Source of the DNA: Buttiauxella sp. B2
GTDB lineage: Bacteria > Pseudomonadota > Gammaproteobacteria > Enterobacterales > Enterobacteriaceae
Direction: 5' to 3'
DNA: 64,000 nucleotides
NCBI RefSeq assembly: GCF_006376615.1
Contig: NZ_VEXQ01000006.1
Span: 173,866 to 237,865, forward strand
Positions 10,795-18,944 of this stretch are shown here, in pieces; position 1 is the first letter of the stretch, and each line of letters begins with the position of its first letter. The notes beneath the pieces are model-generated. The model searched no databases and was not told the DNA's origin. It saw only the letters and a program-made list of their open reading frames with translations. Both the position numbers and the translations under genes were made by a program.

Positions 10795-11817
10795 ATGAAT
10801 CAAGCGGTATCTGTCACCCTGTTAACGGGCTTTCTCGGCTCAGGGAAAACCACACTTCTTAACTACTTTCTTGCCCATAACGACAACCAACCCGTCGCTA
10901 TTCTTGAGAACGAATTTGGGGCCGTAAACATCGATGGCGCACTGCTCAGAGGCGGAGAAAACGTCAACGTTGTGGAATTAAGCAATGGTTGTGTTTGTTG
11001 CAGTGTGCGTGGGGAATTCACCGCAGCATTAAGAGAAATGCTGGATAAACGCGCGGCAGGCCTTCTGAAATTTGAGCGCTTGATTGTCGAAACTACCGGC
11101 CTTGCCGATCCTGCACCAATCGTCCAGACGTTCTTTGTCGATGAACACCTGCGAGACGCGTTACGCCTGGATGCGGTGATTGCTCTGGCAGATGCGGAAC
11201 ACATTGCACGCCAGCTTGATGAACATGCCGTTGCTGCGTCACAACTGGGTTTCGCCGATCGAGTCTTGCTGACCAAAGCGGATCGTGTTGACGATGAAAC
11301 AAAGCAGCAGGCGCTGGAGCGTATTCATCGGATCAACAACAAAGCCGATCTTTTTGAAATCGTTAACGGGGAATGCCCGGCAGAACTGTGGCTTGATCTT
11401 AATGCTTTTGAACTCACCGATAACATCGAAATGGCAGCAGGATTTCGCATTATCAGCGCTGATTTAGACCATCCCGTTAGTTTCCAACCGTTTCGTAAAA
11501 ACTCAGCGAAACGCTCGTGGGACGACGCAATTCAGGCTCATGTATTTGATGCCGGAATGCTGGATGTGAAAAAAATTGGCGCATTCATGGAAAGCTGTAT
11601 CGCGCGTTTTGGCAACGATATGCTGCGTTACAAAGGTGTGCTGGCGATTGCCGACCACCCGCAACGCCTTATCGTGCAAGGCGTGCATAAAGTGGTGGGC
11701 TTTGATTATGGCTCATCCTGGCATCCAACCGAATCACGCGTTTCACGCCTGGTGGTGATTGGCCGTTATTTGCCAATTGACGAGCTGCGCCGGGAATTTG
11801 CTGCAACGGCTATCTAA
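10795..11817 (+). CDS. YjiA-like CobW/COG0523 P-loop GTPase
   Basis: G3E-family GTPase of the COG0523 group, which handles metals (zinc, cobalt, nickel) or metal enzymes. It has 340 residues. The Walker A motif GFLGSGKTTLL is near residue 12, the metal-binding CxCC motif is in NGCVCCSVRGEF, Walker B is ETTGLADP, and the guanine motif is LLTKADR. A C-terminal CobW_C domain ends with PTESRVSRLVVIGRYLP. AAGGAA precedes the ATG. It is co-directional with cstA-ybdD, an arrangement known for btsT-yjiX-yjiA but not for K-12 cstA-ybdD. Sequence suggests a relative of YjiA, not a clear orthologue, so I give no symbol. Confidence 0.85.
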   Translation: MNQAVSVTLLTGFLGSGKTTLLNYFLAHNDNQPVAILENEFGAVNIDGALLRGGENVNVVELSNGCVCCSVRGEFTAALREMLDKRAAGLLKFERLIVETTGLADPAPIVQTFFVDEHLRDALRLDAVIALADAEHIARQLDEHAVAASQLGFADRVLLTKADRVDDETKQQALERIHRINNKADLFEIVNGECPAELWLDLNAFELTDNIEMAAGFRIISADLDHPVSFQPFRKNSAKRSWDDAIQAHVFDAGMLDVKKIGAFMESCIARFGNDMLRYKGVLAIADHPQRLIVQGVHKVVGFDYGSSWHPTESRVSRLVVIGRYLPIDELRREFAATAI

Positions 11818-11832
11818 GTTATAAATCAAGGA

Positions 11833-11848
11833 TGTGATCTTAAGCACG
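11833..11848 (+). promoter_or_regulatory. Possible CRP half-matched site upstream of ivbL
   Basis: TGTGA-N6-GCACG has one perfect CRP half-site and a partial second half. ilvB of E. coli is activated by CRP, so the position upstream of ivbL is sensible. A TATAAA -10 candidate lies at 11901-11906. Confidence 0.4.
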
Positions 11849-11946
11849 ATTTTCATCCCTGACGAATAAAGCTGTTGTGTGAAACGAAGCAGTGTGTTTG
11901 TATAAATTTCGACGTTAAAAACGCGTAACTCATATTCAGGACCCAA

Positions 11947-12045
11947 ATGACTACATTCACTCGCAACTCTGGCCTACTACTAACCGCGCTACCAGCCGCG
12001 GTGGTCGTCGTGCGTGTGGTGGTGGTCGTCGGCAATGCGCCGTAG
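11947..12045 (+). CDS. ivbL: IvbL, leader peptide of ilvBN attenuation
   Basis: Short leader peptide of 32 residues, with nine valines in two runs (AAVVVVRVVVVVGNAP) and four leucines (GLLLTALP). It closely resembles E. coli IvbL, which ends in the same VVVGNAP. Ribosome stalling at Val or Leu codons when those charged tRNAs are scarce lets transcription pass the attenuator at 12071-12110 into ilvB. The ATG at 11947 and TAG at 12043-12045 frame it exactly. It is too short for most gene callers but is a functional control gene. Confidence 0.95.
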   Translation: MTTFTRNSGLLLTALPAAVVVVRVVVVVGNAP

Positions 12046-12070
12046 GGTCTGAATCAACGCATCGATTCCA

Positions 12071-12110
12071 AAACCCCGCCGGCGCAAACCGGGCGGGGTT
12101 TCTTGTTTTA
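12071..12110 (+). terminator. ilvB attenuator (intrinsic terminator)
   Basis: AAACCCCGCC pairs with GGCGGGGTTT (12092-12101) and is followed by TCTTGTTTT. This GC-rich hairpin with a T-rich tail starts 25 bases after the ivbL stop, the classic place for an attenuator in a branched-chain leader. Confidence 0.9.
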
Positions 12111-12155
12111 GTCCCCCGGCCAAAAGCGAAACGGCACGAGAAGAAGGACTGGAGC

Positions 12156-13844
12156 ATGGCAATTTCGGAAAACCCACCGCAAGCAAACCGTATTACGGGC
12201 GCACAGTTAATCGTGCAACTGCTTGAGCACCATGGCATTAATACCATCAGCGGAATTCCCGGTGGCACCGTTCTGCCGCTCTACAACGCACTCAGCCAAA
12301 GCAAAAAAATCCGCCATATTCTGGCACGCCACGAACAGGGTGCAGGCTTTATGGCGCAGGGAATGGCGCGAACTCAAGGCAAAGCTGCCGTGTGTATCGC
12401 TTGTAGTGGGCCTGGTGCTACAAATCTGGTTACTGCTATTGCCGATGCACGTCTCGATTCTATCCCGCTGGTGTGTATCACCGGTCAGGTGCCGAAATCG
12501 ATGATCGGTACCGATGCTTTCCAGGAGGTCGACACCTACGGCATTTCTATCCCCATCACCAAACATAACTATCTGGTTCGCGATATCGCTGAACTGCCAC
12601 AGGTCATTTGCGACGCGTTCCGCATTGCTGAATCTGGCCGTCCAGGACCGGTATGGATTGATATTCCGAAAGACGTACAGACCGCTGAGATTGATATCAG
12701 CGAGTTACCGCCCGTTTCTGCACATACCCCTGCGCCACAGTTTGAAGCCCAACAGATTGCCGATGCTGCCGCGATGATTAACCAGGCGCAGCGGCCGGTG
12801 CTGTACCTCGGTGGTGGGGTTATCAATGCCCACGCTAACGCGTGCGTTCTGGCTGAGAAAGCCAACCTGCCAACCACCATGACGTTAATGGCGCTCGGTA
12901 CCATTCCGGCAAAGCACCCGTTATCACTGGGGATGCTGGGGATGCACGGCGCGCGCAGCACCAATTATATTTTGCAGGAAGCGGATTTGCTGATTGTTTT
13001 GGGTGCGCGTTTCGACGACCGGGCGATTGGTAAAACTGAAGAGTTTTGTCCGAATGCGAAAATCATTCACGTTGATATCGACCGTGCGGAACTGGGTAAA
13101 ATCAAACAGGCTCATGTCGCGATTCGTGGAGATGTGGGTGAAGTGCTTGAGCAATTACTGCCAAAAATCGATGCCCAACCGCGCCAACAGTGGTTGCAGC
13201 AAGTTGCCGGTTTACAGCAAGAATTCCCATTCAATATGCCTGGTGTAGATAACCCGTTAACGCCATATGGCCTGATTAACGCAGCAGCGGCATGTGTGGA
13301 TGACAACGCGATTATCACCACAGACGTAGGTCAGCACCAAATGTGGGTGGCACAAGCATACCCGCTGAACCGTCCGCGCCAGTGGCTGACATCCGGCGGG
13401 TTGGGAACGATGGGCTTTGGCTTGCCAGCGGCGGTCGGTGCCGCACTGGCTGAACCGACGCGCAAAGTGCTGTGCTTCTCCGGTGATGGAAGCATCATGA
13501 TGAATATTCAGGAGATGGCGACCGCAGCAGAACATAATCTGGATGTGAAAATCATCCTGCTGAACAACCAGGCACTGGGGCTGGTGCATCAACAACAAAC
13601 GCTGTTCTACCAACAAAATGTTTTTGCCGCGACCTACTCAGGGCAAACTAACTTCCTGAAAATTGCTGAAGGTTTTGGCCTGGCGACGTGCGATTTGAAT
13701 GCCGCAGAAAACCCACAGCAGGCGCTGCAAGAAGCTATTTCACGTCCTGGTCCGTGCCTGATTCATGTCCGCATTGATGCCAGTGAAAAAGTATTCCCGA
13801 TGGTGCCGCCAGGTGCTGCCAACATTGAGATGATTGGAGAATAA
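12156..13844 (+). CDS. ilvB: IlvB, acetohydroxyacid synthase I large subunit
   Basis: Catalytic subunit of acetolactate synthase I, which makes acetolactate and acetohydroxybutyrate for valine, leucine and isoleucine. It has 562 residues, the same as E. coli. The catalytic glutamate lies in ILARHEQGAGFMAQGMARTQ. The thiamine diphosphate motif starts GDGSIMMNIQEMATA and ends about 25 residues later in ILLNNQALG. FAD-region sequences such as VLGARFDDRAIGKTE are conserved. The ATG at 12156 has GAAGGA upstream. ilvN follows after three bases. Confidence 0.96.
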   Translation: MAISENPPQANRITGAQLIVQLLEHHGINTISGIPGGTVLPLYNALSQSKKIRHILARHEQGAGFMAQGMARTQGKAAVCIACSGPGATNLVTAIADARLDSIPLVCITGQVPKSMIGTDAFQEVDTYGISIPITKHNYLVRDIAELPQVICDAFRIAESGRPGPVWIDIPKDVQTAEIDISELPPVSAHTPAPQFEAQQIADAAAMINQAQRPVLYLGGGVINAHANACVLAEKANLPTTMTLMALGTIPAKHPLSLGMLGMHGARSTNYILQEADLLIVLGARFDDRAIGKTEEFCPNAKIIHVDIDRAELGKIKQAHVAIRGDVGEVLEQLLPKIDAQPRQQWLQQVAGLQQEFPFNMPGVDNPLTPYGLINAAAACVDDNAIITTDVGQHQMWVAQAYPLNRPRQWLTSGGLGTMGFGLPAAVGAALAEPTRKVLCFSGDGSIMMNIQEMATAAEHNLDVKIILLNNQALGLVHQQQTLFYQQNVFAATYSGQTNFLKIAEGFGLATCDLNAAENPQQALQEAISRPGPCLIHVRIDASEKVFPMVPPGAANIEMIGE

Positions 13845-13847
13845 TCC

Positions 13848-14129
13848 ATGCAACAACTAACCGTTATTCTAGAACTTACGGTACGCAACCATCCTGGCGT
13901 CATGTCTCACATTTGCGGCCTGTTTGCTCGCCGTGCCTTTAACGTCGAAGGCATTCTCTGTCTGCCGCTCCCGCAGGGTGATCAGAGCCGAATCTGGCTG
14001 CAAGTGGTCGACGACCAGCGTCTTGAGCAAATGATCAGTCAAATCGACAAGCTCGAAGATGTGGTGCAAATCCGGCGTGATGCCGATGGCGCAGGGGTGT
14101 TTGGGAAGCTGGCCGCGTTAGTGCAATAA
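13848..14129 (+). CDS. ilvN: IlvN, acetohydroxyacid synthase I regulatory subunit
   Basis: Small ACT-domain subunit that gives valine feedback control to IlvB. It has 93 residues (E. coli 96). The ACT pattern starts [20 protein letters not shown] and continues [14 protein letters not shown]. The gene begins three bases after the ilvB stop, so they are co-translated. A strong hairpin follows. Confidence 0.95.
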   Translation: MQQLTVILELTVRNHPGVMSHICGLFARRAFNVEGILCLPLPQGDQSRIWLQVVDDQRLEQMISQIDKLEDVVQIRRDADGAGVFGKLAALVQ

Positions 14130-14139
14130 GTCAGTGCAG

Positions 14140-14166
14140 AGTGGATAAACGCTGGGTTTATCCACT
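14140..14166. terminator. Hairpin between ilvN and the anti-sigma gene
   Basis: AGTGGATAAAC pairs with GTTTATCCACT across a five-base loop: a perfect 11-bp stem just after ilvN and between convergent genes. No T-run follows; it may act as a bidirectional or Rho-assisted terminator. Confidence 0.6.
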
Positions 14167-14276
14167 TCACCATCATCCTAAAGTGATGGCAGAAGTTACA
14201 CTGACATGGTTTTTTGACGTCTGTTTTCGACGGTGAAAGATGCAAAATTGTTGTATGGCGTTGCTATTTGCCAGAG

Positions 14277-15023
14277 CTAAGCGCTGATATTTTTTTGCAA
14301 TTTCTCGGCAATATCGCTCATCTGCGCCGCAGAACCGTGACCTATAACCATAAACATGTGGCTTGGCGTTGCCCAATAAACAATGTTCATGCCTAGCCGT
14401 TGCTCGTTTTGAGATGTCATCGGCGTGCCTGTATTGTGCGTAATACACAACGCCAACGGGCCGCTTGTGGCATCAAGCCAGGTGATTTGTGCGATGCGTT
14501 GTTCGTCATAAGCCAGCACACGAGCGTTTTTCAGTGTGGCATTTGGCAAGGCAAGATTTGCAGCGATGAGAGGCACACCCAATCCTGTCCCCGTGCTTTG
14601 CAACTGCGCTTCTAATGCTTGATTAGTCGGCGTTTCAGCAAGGGTTTCTGGTGTATAAAGCGCCATATATTGAGCCACTAATTCGCGCCAGTTTTCTTCG
14701 GGTTGAGCAAAGTGCAGGAAAGTACGATCGCCAATCACGCCGAGCGCCAGAAAACTGACTGCAGCAGCAATCAAACTGCGCCGTGATACAGCAGAGGTTG
14801 CGGTTGGCTTCAGATGGGTTTGCAACTTAGCCAGCGGCGCGGCTTCCAGCAGCGGTTCAAATGCTGCTTTAAACGGTAAGCTGGTGTGCTCGAAAAAGGC
14901 CAGCCGTTTTGCCAGATAATCATCGTGGCTAAGTCGTTCTTCAAGCTCGGCTCGTTCGTACACGCTGAGTTCATTATCCAGATAAGCCACCAGCAGTTCA
15001 TCCGTGTTTCCAGAAAAGCTCAT
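14277..15023 (-). CDS. Probable anti-sigma factor (membrane)
   Basis: Protein of 248 residues, third gene of an ECF sigma operon. The N-terminus (TDELLVAYLDNELSVYERAE) resembles the zinc-finger-like anti-sigma domain family, but without obvious HxxxCxxC residues. A single membrane segment RSLIAAAVSFLALGVIG lies near residues 82-98. The C-terminal half, presumably periplasmic, includes RVLAYDEQRIAQITWLDA. The ATG overlaps the sigma gene stop by four bases (ATGA), so the two products are probably made in balance. Role is inferred mainly from position and topology. I would expect it to hold the sigma factor inactive at the membrane. Confidence 0.72.
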   Translation of the reverse strand: MSFSGNTDELLVAYLDNELSVYERAELEERLSHDDYLAKRLAFFEHTSLPFKAAFEPLLEAAPLAKLQTHLKPTATSAVSRRSLIAAAVSFLALGVIGDRTFLHFAQPEENWRELVAQYMALYTPETLAETPTNQALEAQLQSTGTGLGVPLIAANLALPNATLKNARVLAYDEQRIAQITWLDATSGPLALCITHNTGTPMTSQNEQRLGMNIVYWATPSHMFMVIGHGSAAQMSDIAEKLQKNISA

Positions 15024-15553
15024 GATTTATCTCCTTTCATCTGCGGCGTATCAGGTTGAATGGCCGGCTCCTGAGCCAGTGTCAGGCGGGCTGTGGCTAA
15101 TCGACTCATTACTGTGCCAAGTGGAACATTTAACACAACTGCGGCCTCCCGGTACGACAGCTCTTCAACGTAAACTAAAAACACCGTATCGCGCTGCGCT
15201 TCGGGTAAACGATTCACACATTTCATCACGTCGTTAGACCAGATGGGGTCCTCGCTATTTCCCGCGCCCGTGAGTTCATCAACATCTACAAAACCCTGGC
15301 CACGACGAATCAGTTGGGAGCGAACTTCGTTAAGCCAGATGGAGTGCAGAATGGAAAACAACCAGCGGTCCATTCTGCTGCCCGCAATAAATTGTGCAGA
15401 ACGCTCAAGCGCCCGCACGCAAGTTGCCTGGACTAAATCGTCAGCAACGTCCCGCCGATGGCTTAACACAAGGCCGTATCGCCACAGGCGGGGGAGATAT
15501 TGCGCGATTTGCTGGCGTATCGCTTCGCTGCTGATTTTCGCCTCCAGGGGCAT
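15020..15553 (-). CDS. ECF-type RNA polymerase sigma factor
   Basis: Sigma-70 family extracytoplasmic-function factor of 177 residues. Region 2 is visible as DDLVQATCVRALERSAQF followed by DRWLFSILHSIWLNEVR; region 4 as LPEAQRDTVFLVYVEELSYR and LNVPLGTVMSRLATARL, with its HTH. It follows the TPR gene by five bases and overlaps the anti-sigma gene by four. Which genes it transcribes is not visible here beyond likely autoregulation. It is not RpoE or FecI by sequence. Confidence 0.88.
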   Translation of the reverse strand: MPLEAKISSEAIRQQIAQYLPRLWRYGLVLSHRRDVADDLVQATCVRALERSAQFIAGSRMDRWLFSILHSIWLNEVRSQLIRRGQGFVDVDELTGAGNSEDPIWSNDVMKCVNRLPEAQRDTVFLVYVEELSYREAAVVLNVPLGTVMSRLATARLTLAQEPAIQPDTPQMKGDKS

Positions 15554-15558
15554 TTAGA

Positions 15559-16092
15559 TCAGGATTCAGGATGGCCGTCGATGGCGGCTGCCAGGTCGCG
15601 ATATTCTTCGCAGCTTGTACCGCACAGGGTTTTAATTGCGGCAAGCTGTTCGCGGGCAAGGTCGGGACGGTTTTTGATCATGTACGCTTCGCCCAAGTAC
15701 TCGCGGACTTTAGGATATTTAGGATCAAGCGCTACAGATTTTAAATAATAGCTGATTCCTTCATCAGTATGGCCCAGCTTGCGAGTGGCATATCCACGAT
15801 AGTTCAGGGCTTCGGCAGTGTTGGGGTCTTTAAGGGTATTGAGCATATCCAACGCTTCCTGATAGCGCTTATCTTTTGCCAGCGCATAAGCATAGTCAGT
15901 GCGCGCCTCGTCGCTAATCATCCCGCCTTTGTCCACCATGCAGGTCTTGGTTTTAGCATCGTAAATTTGCCCTTTAGGGCAGGTTGGAGGAACGGGTTCA
16001 TTATTGCTGCCGCCCATGGCCTGAGCGTAGCCGGATAACAGCAAAAAACTGGTTGCAACAACGGGTAACAGATGGGAAATAAAACGCTTCAT
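15559..16092 (-). CDS. Exported TPR-repeat protein of the ECF operon
   Basis: Protein of 177 residues with a signal peptide (MKRFISHLLPVVATSFLLLS, cleavage near GYAQA). A short Cys pair PTCPKGQIYDAKTKTCMVD follows, then at least two tetratricopeptide repeats (ALAKDKRYQEALDMLNTLKD, ALNYRGYATRKLGHTDEGIS, YYLKSVALDPKYPKVREYLG). The C-terminal TLCGTSCEEYRDLAAAI has two more cysteines that could form a disulphide. It is first in the operon ahead of sigma and anti-sigma genes, so it may be a periplasmic partner or sensor. An inverted repeat TCACTG...CAGTGA at 16103-16125 lies just upstream. Confidence 0.8.
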   Translation of the reverse strand: MKRFISHLLPVVATSFLLLSGYAQAMGGSNNEPVPPTCPKGQIYDAKTKTCMVDKGGMISDEARTDYAYALAKDKRYQEALDMLNTLKDPNTAEALNYRGYATRKLGHTDEGISYYLKSVALDPKYPKVREYLGEAYMIKNRPDLAREQLAAIKTLCGTSCEEYRDLAAAIDGHPES

Positions 16093-16316
16093 GATAATGC
16101 CCTCACTGTGTTCGGTATGCAGTGAACACCTGAGCGGCGGGATTTATTCGATTTATTTTTGTGTCATGGAATAAGTGCCGCAAAGCGTAAACATCCTTTC
16201 TAACTTCGCTCTTGATTTTCCTCAACCTGAAATAGATTGCTACGGCAAGCAGTTGCATCGCTCAAAAAAATCATTGACTGGTGTGGTATAAAAGCTACAA
16301 TTGAGAGGTTTCAAGG

Positions 16317-16646
16317 ATGAATATTATTAAGTTCTTCACGCTACAAAACGGTAGGGCACCATTTAACGAATGGTTAAAAGCATTAAGGGATGCGCGGGCT
16401 AAAACAAAAATTGTCCGGCGGATTGACCAGTTAGCGCTCAGCAATCCAGGTGATCATAAGCCTTGCAGGAATGGCGTTTGGGAAATGCGTGTAGACGAAG
16501 GGCCTGGCTACAGGATCTATTACGCTCATGAAGGAAAGGACACTTACTTGCTATTACTCGGTGGGGATAAACGCAAGCAGCAGGCAGATATCGACCAGGC
16601 CGTTGCGTGGTGGCAAGAATATCAGGAGTCAAATAATGCAATTTAA
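16317..16646 (+). CDS. RelE/HigB-type toxin of a toxin-antitoxin pair
   Basis: Small protein of 109 residues in the RelE/ParE superfamily, phage-derived Gp49-like/HigB group (addiction module killer protein). Typical features are the N-terminal IIKFFTLQNGRAPFNEWLKA, the core GVWEMRVDEGPGYRIYYAHE, and LLLLGGDKRKQQADIDQA. Members usually cleave mRNA at the ribosome. It precedes its antitoxin, the reverse of the usual order but normal for this group, and overlaps it by 11 bases. No activity can be confirmed from sequence. Confidence 0.85.
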   Translation: MNIIKFFTLQNGRAPFNEWLKALRDARAKTKIVRRIDQLALSNPGDHKPCRNGVWEMRVDEGPGYRIYYAHEGKDTYLLLLGGDKRKQQADIDQAVAWWQEYQESNNAI

Positions 16647-16938
16647 TGAGTTCGATAAAACAGTCATCGAAATGCTTCAGGAAGATCACGCCTTTGCCGT
16701 TGAATACATGAAAGAGGCATTTGCGGGTCTGGATGAAGAAAACGGTGAGGTATTATTCCTTCTGGCGTTACGTCGTCTTGTGGAGGCGCGAGGTGGGTTT
16801 AGCAAGATTGCAGCCGAAACAAAACTCAATCGTGAAACACTTTACAGAACGCTTTCTGAACGCGGTAATCCTACAATAAGCACCACAAAAAAAATCATTA
16901 ATGCGGCTGGCATCCACTTTGCCGAGCTGACAGGATAA
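16636..16938 (+). CDS. HTH antitoxin partner
   Basis: Helix-turn-helix protein of 100 residues, family of addiction-module antidote proteins. The C-terminal HTH is GGFSKIAAETKLNRETLYRT followed by LSERGNPTISTTKKIINAAG. I start at the ATG at 16636 (MQFNEFDKT), which overlaps the toxin's last codons; an upstream in-frame start at 16528 lies deep inside the toxin gene and is unlikely. The protein should neutralise the toxin and repress the pair. Confidence 0.85.
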   Translation: MQFNEFDKTVIEMLQEDHAFAVEYMKEAFAGLDEENGEVLFLLALRRLVEARGGFSKIAAETKLNRETLYRTLSERGNPTISTTKKIINAAGIHFAELTG

Positions 16939-16980
16939 GTGAAATGCTCGCCACGTTTTCCAAGGCGAGCCACTCATTAT

Positions 16981-18162
16981 CTAAAACCCAACCGCCATAC
17001 CCTCTGGCGAAAGAATATCTTTCAGACCTTCGCGTACCAGCAACTCAGGGCTGATTTCGGCGATGTTTTTTGCGCCAGTCAACGTCATCGCTACGCGCAT
17101 TTCTTTCTCGATTAAGTTCAGCAGATTGGTAACGCCTGCCTGGCCATGAGTTGCCAGAGCGTACAGATAAGCACGACCCAGCAAAACGGTGTCGGCACCC
17201 AATGCAATCATGCGTACAACGTCCAGACCGTTGCGGATCCCGCTGTCGGCAAGGATCGCAATATCGCCTTTTACTGCATCGGCAATGGCGGGCAGGGCGC
17301 GACATGACGAAAGTACACCGTCGAGCTGGCGGCCACCGTGGTTAGAAACCACAATTCCATCGGCACCAAAACGCACCGCGTCTTTGGCATCTTGTGGATC
17401 AAGAATACCTTTGATAATCATTGGGCCGTCCCAGAACTCACGGATCCACTCCAGATCGCTCCAGGAAATAGATGGGTCAAAGTTATTTGCTAGCCAACCA
17501 ATGTAATCTTCAAGCCCCGTTGGTTTACCCAGATAGGCAGAGATATTTCCTAAGTCGTGCGGGCGACCGTTCAGACCCACATCCCACGCCCATTGTGGAT
17601 GCGTTACTGATTGCCAGTAACGGCGCAGCGCGGCATTTGGCCCGCTCATGCCAGAGTGGGCATCACGGTAACGTGCACCAGGTGTTGGCATATCGACGGT
17701 GAACACAAGCGTTGAACAACCTGCCGCTTTGGCTCGCTCCAGTGCATTGCGCATAAAACCACGGTCTTTCAAAACATAAAGCTGGAACCACATCGGGCGG
17801 TCAATCGCTGGGGCAACTTCTTCAATCGGGCAAACGGACACCGTGGAAAGTGTGAACGGAATGCCTTTGGCTGCGGCAGCTTTGGCCGCCTGCACCTCAC
17901 CACGACGGGCATACATACCACACAAACCCACTGGTGCCAGCGCAACGGGCATTGAAAGCGTTTCATTGAACAGTTTGGTTTCAAGGCTTAATTCGGACAT
18001 ATTTTTCAACACGCGCTGCTTTAATGCCACCTGAGCCAGGTCGTCAACGTTGCGACGTAGCGTGTGTTCGGCATAAGCCCCACCGTCGATGTAATGGAAC
18101 AGGAATGGGGGCAGAATGCGCTGTGCCGCGGCGCGGTAATCAGTTGCAGCGGAAATAATCAT
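16981..18162 (-). CDS. lldD: LldD, L-lactate dehydrogenase (quinone)
   Basis: FMN-dependent, membrane-associated L-lactate dehydrogenase that oxidises L-lactate to pyruvate and passes electrons to quinone. It has 393 residues (E. coli about 396). The alpha-hydroxyacid oxidase motif [12 protein letters not shown] contains the catalytic His275 and FMN contacts. [16 protein letters not shown] and [15 protein letters not shown] are also typical. It is the last gene of lldPRD; its ATG overlaps the lldR stop by four bases. Confidence 0.96.
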   Translation of the reverse strand: MIISAATDYRAAAQRILPPFLFHYIDGGAYAEHTLRRNVDDLAQVALKQRVLKNMSELSLETKLFNETLSMPVALAPVGLCGMYARRGEVQAAKAAAAKGIPFTLSTVSVCPIEEVAPAIDRPMWFQLYVLKDRGFMRNALERAKAAGCSTLVFTVDMPTPGARYRDAHSGMSGPNAALRRYWQSVTHPQWAWDVGLNGRPHDLGNISAYLGKPTGLEDYIGWLANNFDPSISWSDLEWIREFWDGPMIIKGILDPQDAKDAVRFGADGIVVSNHGGRQLDGVLSSCRALPAIADAVKGDIAILADSGIRNGLDVVRMIALGADTVLLGRAYLYALATHGQAGVTNLLNLIEKEMRVAMTLTGAKNIAEISPELLVREGLKDILSPEGMAVGF

Positions 18163-18944
18163 GGATTTTCGTCCCTTATTACGTCGGTGTCTTCATCCGG
18201 CAAACGGTTAATTCGCACTTGCCGGGCTTCGTCTTCATGTAGGGTTTTTATGGTGGTATGGACAAACCCGAGATGTGTTTTCGCGGCTCGGCGTGCGCGC
18301 TCCGGGTCGCCTGCCAGAATGGCCTGCAACAGTTCGTTATGCTGTTCGGTGAGTCCGGCAAAAATGGCCGGTACGGTGTACATGCGTTGGCGGCTATGCA
18401 TCACGGAGGATTGCAACAAATCGAAAAAGCCGCGCATTGTCTGGAGTAACACGATGTTGTGCGAGGCTTCGGCAATCGCCAGATGAAAACGCACGTCGGC
18501 TTGTGCTGCCAGGTCTGGATCGTCGCTCTCTTTGAATTTCACTGTGGCGTCAAAGCAGGCGATGAGCTTTTCTTTATCGGCCTGGGTTGCACGCATCGCG
18601 GCATACCAGGCGGTGCTGGCTTCAATCGCGTGGCGGGCTTCTAAAATGTCGTAACGGTAATTGGGGTCATCTTCAACCAGCGTTTTTAGTGGCTGAACAA
18701 TACGCTGTTCCGACCACGGCTGGACTTCGTAACGTACAAACGTACCCCCGCCGCGACGGCTAATTAGCACACCCTCACTAATCAACTTTTGAATGGCTTC
18801 GCGAATTGATGAGCGTGAAACGCCCATTTCAGCAGCAAGCTGGCGTTCAGCGGGTAATCGCATACCCGCCTCCAGTTTACGTTCGTTAATAAGCGCCTTA
18901 ACGCGCTCGACCAGATGGTCAGCCAGGCGCGGTTGTATTGTCAT
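18159..18944 (-). CDS. lldR: LldR, lactate-responsive GntR-family regulator
   Basis: FadR-subfamily GntR regulator of the lactate operon. It has 261 residues (E. coli 258). The winged HTH includes [20 protein letters not shown] and [14 protein letters not shown]. The FCD effector domain includes [20 protein letters not shown] and [21 protein letters not shown] place the start at the ATG at 18944, which shares one base with the lldP stop (TGATG). It should bind the two ATTGGTnnnACCAAT sites at 20643 and 20767 and respond to lactate. Confidence 0.94.
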   Translation of the reverse strand: MTIQPRLADHLVERVKALINERKLEAGMRLPAERQLAAEMGVSRSSIREAIQKLISEGVLISRRGGGTFVRYEVQPWSEQRIVQPLKTLVEDDPNYRYDILEARHAIEASTAWYAAMRATQADKEKLIACFDATVKFKESDDPDLAAQADVRFHLAIAEASHNIVLLQTMRGFFDLLQSSVMHSRQRMYTVPAIFAGLTEQHNELLQAILAGDPERARRAAKTHLGFVHTTIKTLHEDEARQVRINRLPDEDTDVIRDENP

